Below, piece by piece: positions 6,635 to 8,517 of a DNA stretch of 8,517 nt. The translations under genes and the position numbers were made by a program. This DNA comes from an uncultured Nitrosomonadales bacterium. Lineage in GTDB: Bacteria; Pseudomonadota; Gammaproteobacteria; Burkholderiales; Methylophilaceae. The first letter of the stretch is position 1. Every line of letters begins with the position of its first letter. The stretch spans positions 1 to 8,517 of the forward strand of contig CAMLMA010000079.1 of the NCBI GenBank assembly GCA_946481065.1. Reading direction: 5' to 3'. The notes beneath the pieces were generated by a model that saw nothing but the letters and a program-made list of their open reading frames with translations, ran no database searches and was not told the DNA's origin.

Positions 6635-7573
6635 ATGGCTCAGCAAAAGGCAAAAGGACCTACCACGACCGGACACGTCTGGGACGGTGACCTGCAGGAA
6701 TTGACCAACCCGCTACCGAGATGGTGGATCTGGGGTTTCTACCTCACGTTCATCTTCACCATCACCTACTGGCTGCTCTATCCCGCCTGGCCGATCGGCG
6801 GCAACTACACCAAGGGCGTGCCCGGCCTCAACAGCATCACCTACACGGCGACCACGGTCGACGGCAAGGAGGTGCAGAAGACCACGCACTGGAACATGCG
6901 TTCCAAGTTCATGGTCGAGATGAATGAGTTGCATGCAGCGCAGAAGCAATGGTTCGACAAGGTGGCTGCCACGCCATATGCCGATGTCGCCCAGGATGCC
7001 GACCTTATGCAGTTCGTCAATTCAGCCGGCAAGACCCTGTTCTCCGACAACTGCGCACCCTGCCACCAGGCCGGCGGCCAAGGCAAGATCGGGTTCTCGC
7101 CCAACTTGACGGATGACCACTGGCAATATGGCGGTACCTACGAAGAGATCAACCAGACCATCGTCGGTGGGCGCCATGGTTACATGCCGCCTTTCAAGGA
7201 AGTCCTGGACGACGCGCAGATCACCCAGCTCGCCAACTACGTGCTGAGCCTGTCTGGCGAACCTAACGATTCGGCTGCCGCGAGTGCGGGCGAAGCGTTG
7301 TTCCACAGCGAGACTGCCGCCTGCTACTACTGCCATGGCGCCGACGCCAAGGGCCGTACCGTATTGGGCTCGGCCAACCTGACCGACAAGATCTGGCTGT
7401 GGGCTGACATCCCCTCCGAAAAGACGGCACAAGCCAAGGTCGACGCCGTGAAGAAAGTGATCACCGGCGGCCTGGCCAAAGGCGTGATGCCGAACTGGAA
7501 CGAACGTCTCAAACCAGAACAAATCAAGCTGCTGACCGTGTATGTGCATGACGGTCTCGGCGGCGGTAAGTAA
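6635..7573 (+). CDS. ccoP: cbb3-type cytochrome c oxidase subunit III (CcoP), dihaem cytochrome c
   Basis: Entry point for electrons from soluble or membrane cytochromes c; passes them via CcoO to CcoN. The 312 residues comprise a cytoplasmic start with the CcoP motif GHVWDGDLQELTNPLPRWW (13-31), one transmembrane helix (about 32-52), and two periplasmic cytochrome c domains. Haem 1 is CAPCH at 140-144 with axial Met184 in GYMPPF. Haem 2 is CYYCH at 230-234 with axial Met285 in GVMPNW. It is the single-helix type; the two-helix N-terminus of some gammaproteobacterial CcoP is absent. AAGGAAAA, about seven bases before ATG, supports the start. It is the last gene of ccoNOQP, followed by a terminator 24 bases after the stop. 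Confidence 0.99.
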   Translation: MAQQKAKGPTTTGHVWDGDLQELTNPLPRWWIWGFYLTFIFTITYWLLYPAWPIGGNYTKGVPGLNSITYTATTVDGKEVQKTTHWNMRSKFMVEMNELHAAQKQWFDKVAATPYADVAQDADLMQFVNSAGKTLFSDNCAPCHQAGGQGKIGFSPNLTDDHWQYGGTYEEINQTIVGGRHGYMPPFKEVLDDAQITQLANYVLSLSGEPNDSAAASAGEALFHSETAACYYCHGADAKGRTVLGSANLTDKIWLWADIPSEKTAQAKVDAVKKVITGGLAKGVMPNWNERLKPEQIKLLTVYVHDGLGGGK

Positions 7574-7596
7574 GACGTTACCCCGGTCCATCCACG

Positions 7597-7626
7597 AAGG
7601 CTCACGCGACAGCGTGGGCCTTTATT
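7597..7626 (+). terminator. Rho-independent terminator after ccoP
   Basis: An 11-bp stem, AAGGCTCACGC (7597-7607) and GCGTGGGCCTT (7612-7622), with one T-G wobble and a GACA loop, is followed by a short TTTATT tail. It is well placed to end the ccoNOQP message before ccoG. The tail is short, so read-through into ccoG is possible. Confidence 0.75.
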
Positions 7627-7629
7627 CCA

Positions 7630-7644
7630 TCGAGCCATGCTCGA
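7630..7644 (+). repeat. Short hairpin in the ccoP-ccoG gap
   Basis: TCGAGC (7630-7635) and GCTCGA (7639-7644) form a perfect 6-bp inverted repeat around CAT, four bases beyond the ccoP terminator tail. It may add to termination or mark an operator for ccoG. A TTTT follows at 7652-7655. No convincing ccoG promoter was found in 7645-7684. Confidence 0.35.
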
Positions 7645-7684
7645 AGCCATTGTTTTCTAGGACGATCATCTCCAAGTAGGTCAT

Positions 7685-8517
7685 ATGGAAGCCAGCAGCG
7701 CAAAGCAGTCACCGCTCTACCAGAAGCACATCCCGATCTTCACCCGCTCGGTGAAGGGCCGGTTCCGTAACTTCAAGACGGCCGTGATGGTGCTGGCCTA
7801 CACGATCTATTTCCTGCTGCCGTGGATGCCCTGGCAGCGTGTCAGCGCCGCTGACCAGGCCGTGCTGTTCGACCTTGGTTCACGCCGCTTCTTCATCTTC
7901 GACCTCATCGTCTATCCGCAGGATATCTTCTGGCTGGCGATGCTGCTGTTCATCGCCGCGGCCTTGCTGTTCTTCGCCACCGGCCTGATCGGCCGAGCCT
8001 GGTGCGGGTACTTCTGTTTCCAGACGCTGTGGTCGGATCTCTTCATCCTCATCGAGAAGACCATCCAGGGTGAACGCCCAGCCCGCATGCGGCTCTACAA
8101 CCAGCCATGGAACATGGAGAAGATCCTCAAGGTCGGCGGCTCGCATGCGCTGATGATCCTGGTGTCGTTCTGGACCGCCGTCACCTTCGCCGCCTATTTC
8201 GCCTACGCGCCGGATTTCGTTCGCGACCTCTTCACCGGTCATGCGGCCGATGCCGGCTACATCACCGTCATCGCACTGACACTGACCACGTATTTCGCCG
8301 CCGGCATCATCCGCGAACATATCTGTACGCTGGTTTGCCCCTATGCACGCTTCCAGGGTGTGATGTACGAAGCCGATACGCTGGCCGTGAGTTATGACGC
8401 GCGTCGCGGCGAAGGCACAGCCGGCCGCGCGCTACCCACCGCGGGCATGAAGAAGCGCGAAGACCGCCAGGCCAAGGGACACGGCGACTGTATCGATTGC
8501 GGTTACTGCGTGCAGGT
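7685..8517 (+). CDS. ccoG: cbb3 oxidase assembly protein CcoG (RdxA/FixG family), C-terminus cut by right edge
   Basis: Membrane-bound iron-sulfur protein. Work on CcoG/RdxA in other bacteria links it to copper handling (cupric reduction) for cbb3 assembly. The window holds 277 codons; the family is about 450-500. Visible parts: N-terminal KGRFRNFKTAVM (24-35), several membrane helices (about 33-50, 80-100, 153-175, 192-208), the membrane-domain cysteines RAWCGYFCFQTLW (C107, C111) and CTLVCPYARFQ (C214, C218), then the start of the ferredoxin-like cluster CIDCGYC (C269, C272, C275). The rest of that motif and the C-terminal Ig-like domain lie outside. An in-frame stop at 7658 limits the start to ATG 7685; the ribosome-binding site is weak (GTAGG). 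Downstream of ccoP but separated by a terminator, so it may be separately expressed. Confidence 0.97.
   Translation, partial: MEASSAKQSPLYQKHIPIFTRSVKGRFRNFKTAVMVLAYTIYFLLPWMPWQRVSAADQAVLFDLGSRRFFIFDLIVYPQDIFWLAMLLFIAAALLFFATGLIGRAWCGYFCFQTLWSDLFILIEKTIQGERPARMRLYNQPWNMEKILKVGGSHALMILVSFWTAVTFAAYFAYAPDFVRDLFTGHAADAGYITVIALTLTTYFAAGIIREHICTLVCPYARFQGVMYEADTLAVSYDARRGEGTAGRALPTAGMKKREDRQAKGHGDCIDCGYCVQ

Overview
The window is a GC-rich stretch of a Gram-negative, aerobic or microaerobic bacterial chromosome, most likely a betaproteobacterium. This rests on the gene families and on gene order: ilvE followed by a small CHCC zinc-finger gene, a YezD-type gene followed by an OprO/OprP-like porin, and ccoNOQP followed by ccoG. 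An assignment near the Nitrosomonadales (Gallionella- or Sulfuricella-like groups) is only an impression from protein wording and was not tested.

Layout. (1) Bases 1-412, minus strand: a small YezD (DUF2292) gene reads into the start of an outer-membrane porin gene cut by the left edge. An AT-rich leader lies upstream of yezD. (2) 547-1142, minus: a PduO-type cobalamin adenosyltransferase with a strong terminator, divergent from (3) murI (glutamate racemase, 1258-2091, plus). (4) A bidirectional terminator at 2170-2193 separates murI from a convergent minus-strand pair, ilvE (branched-chain aminotransferase, 3318-2398) and a translationally coupled CHCC zinc-finger gene (2386-2198). (5) 3491-8517, plus: a SCO1/SenC copper-chaperone lipoprotein, then the complete cbb3 cytochrome oxidase operon ccoN-ccoO-ccoQ-ccoP, a terminator, and ccoG running off the right edge.

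How the genes fit together. The right half encodes a high-affinity cbb3 (C-family) terminal oxidase. CcoN carries the haem b, haem b3 and CuB centre. CcoO (one haem c) and CcoP (two haems c) feed it electrons. CcoQ is the small accessory subunit. SenC and CcoG are copper/assembly factors. The left half is housekeeping (peptidoglycan D-glutamate, branched-chain amino acids, B12 cofactor) plus an outer-membrane uptake gene.

Novelty. I see no undescribed multi-gene system here: every substantial gene belongs to a known family. The less explained signals are non-coding: a long palindrome covering the -10 box of the likely ccoN promoter, an 8-bp inverted repeat that would mask the porin ribosome-binding site, a cluster of CTGAT/ATCAG repeats at the pduO promoter, and a perfect 7-bp inverted repeat just before senC. 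No FNR box of the usual form was found upstream of ccoN. There are no tRNA, rRNA, CRISPR or insertion-sequence features.
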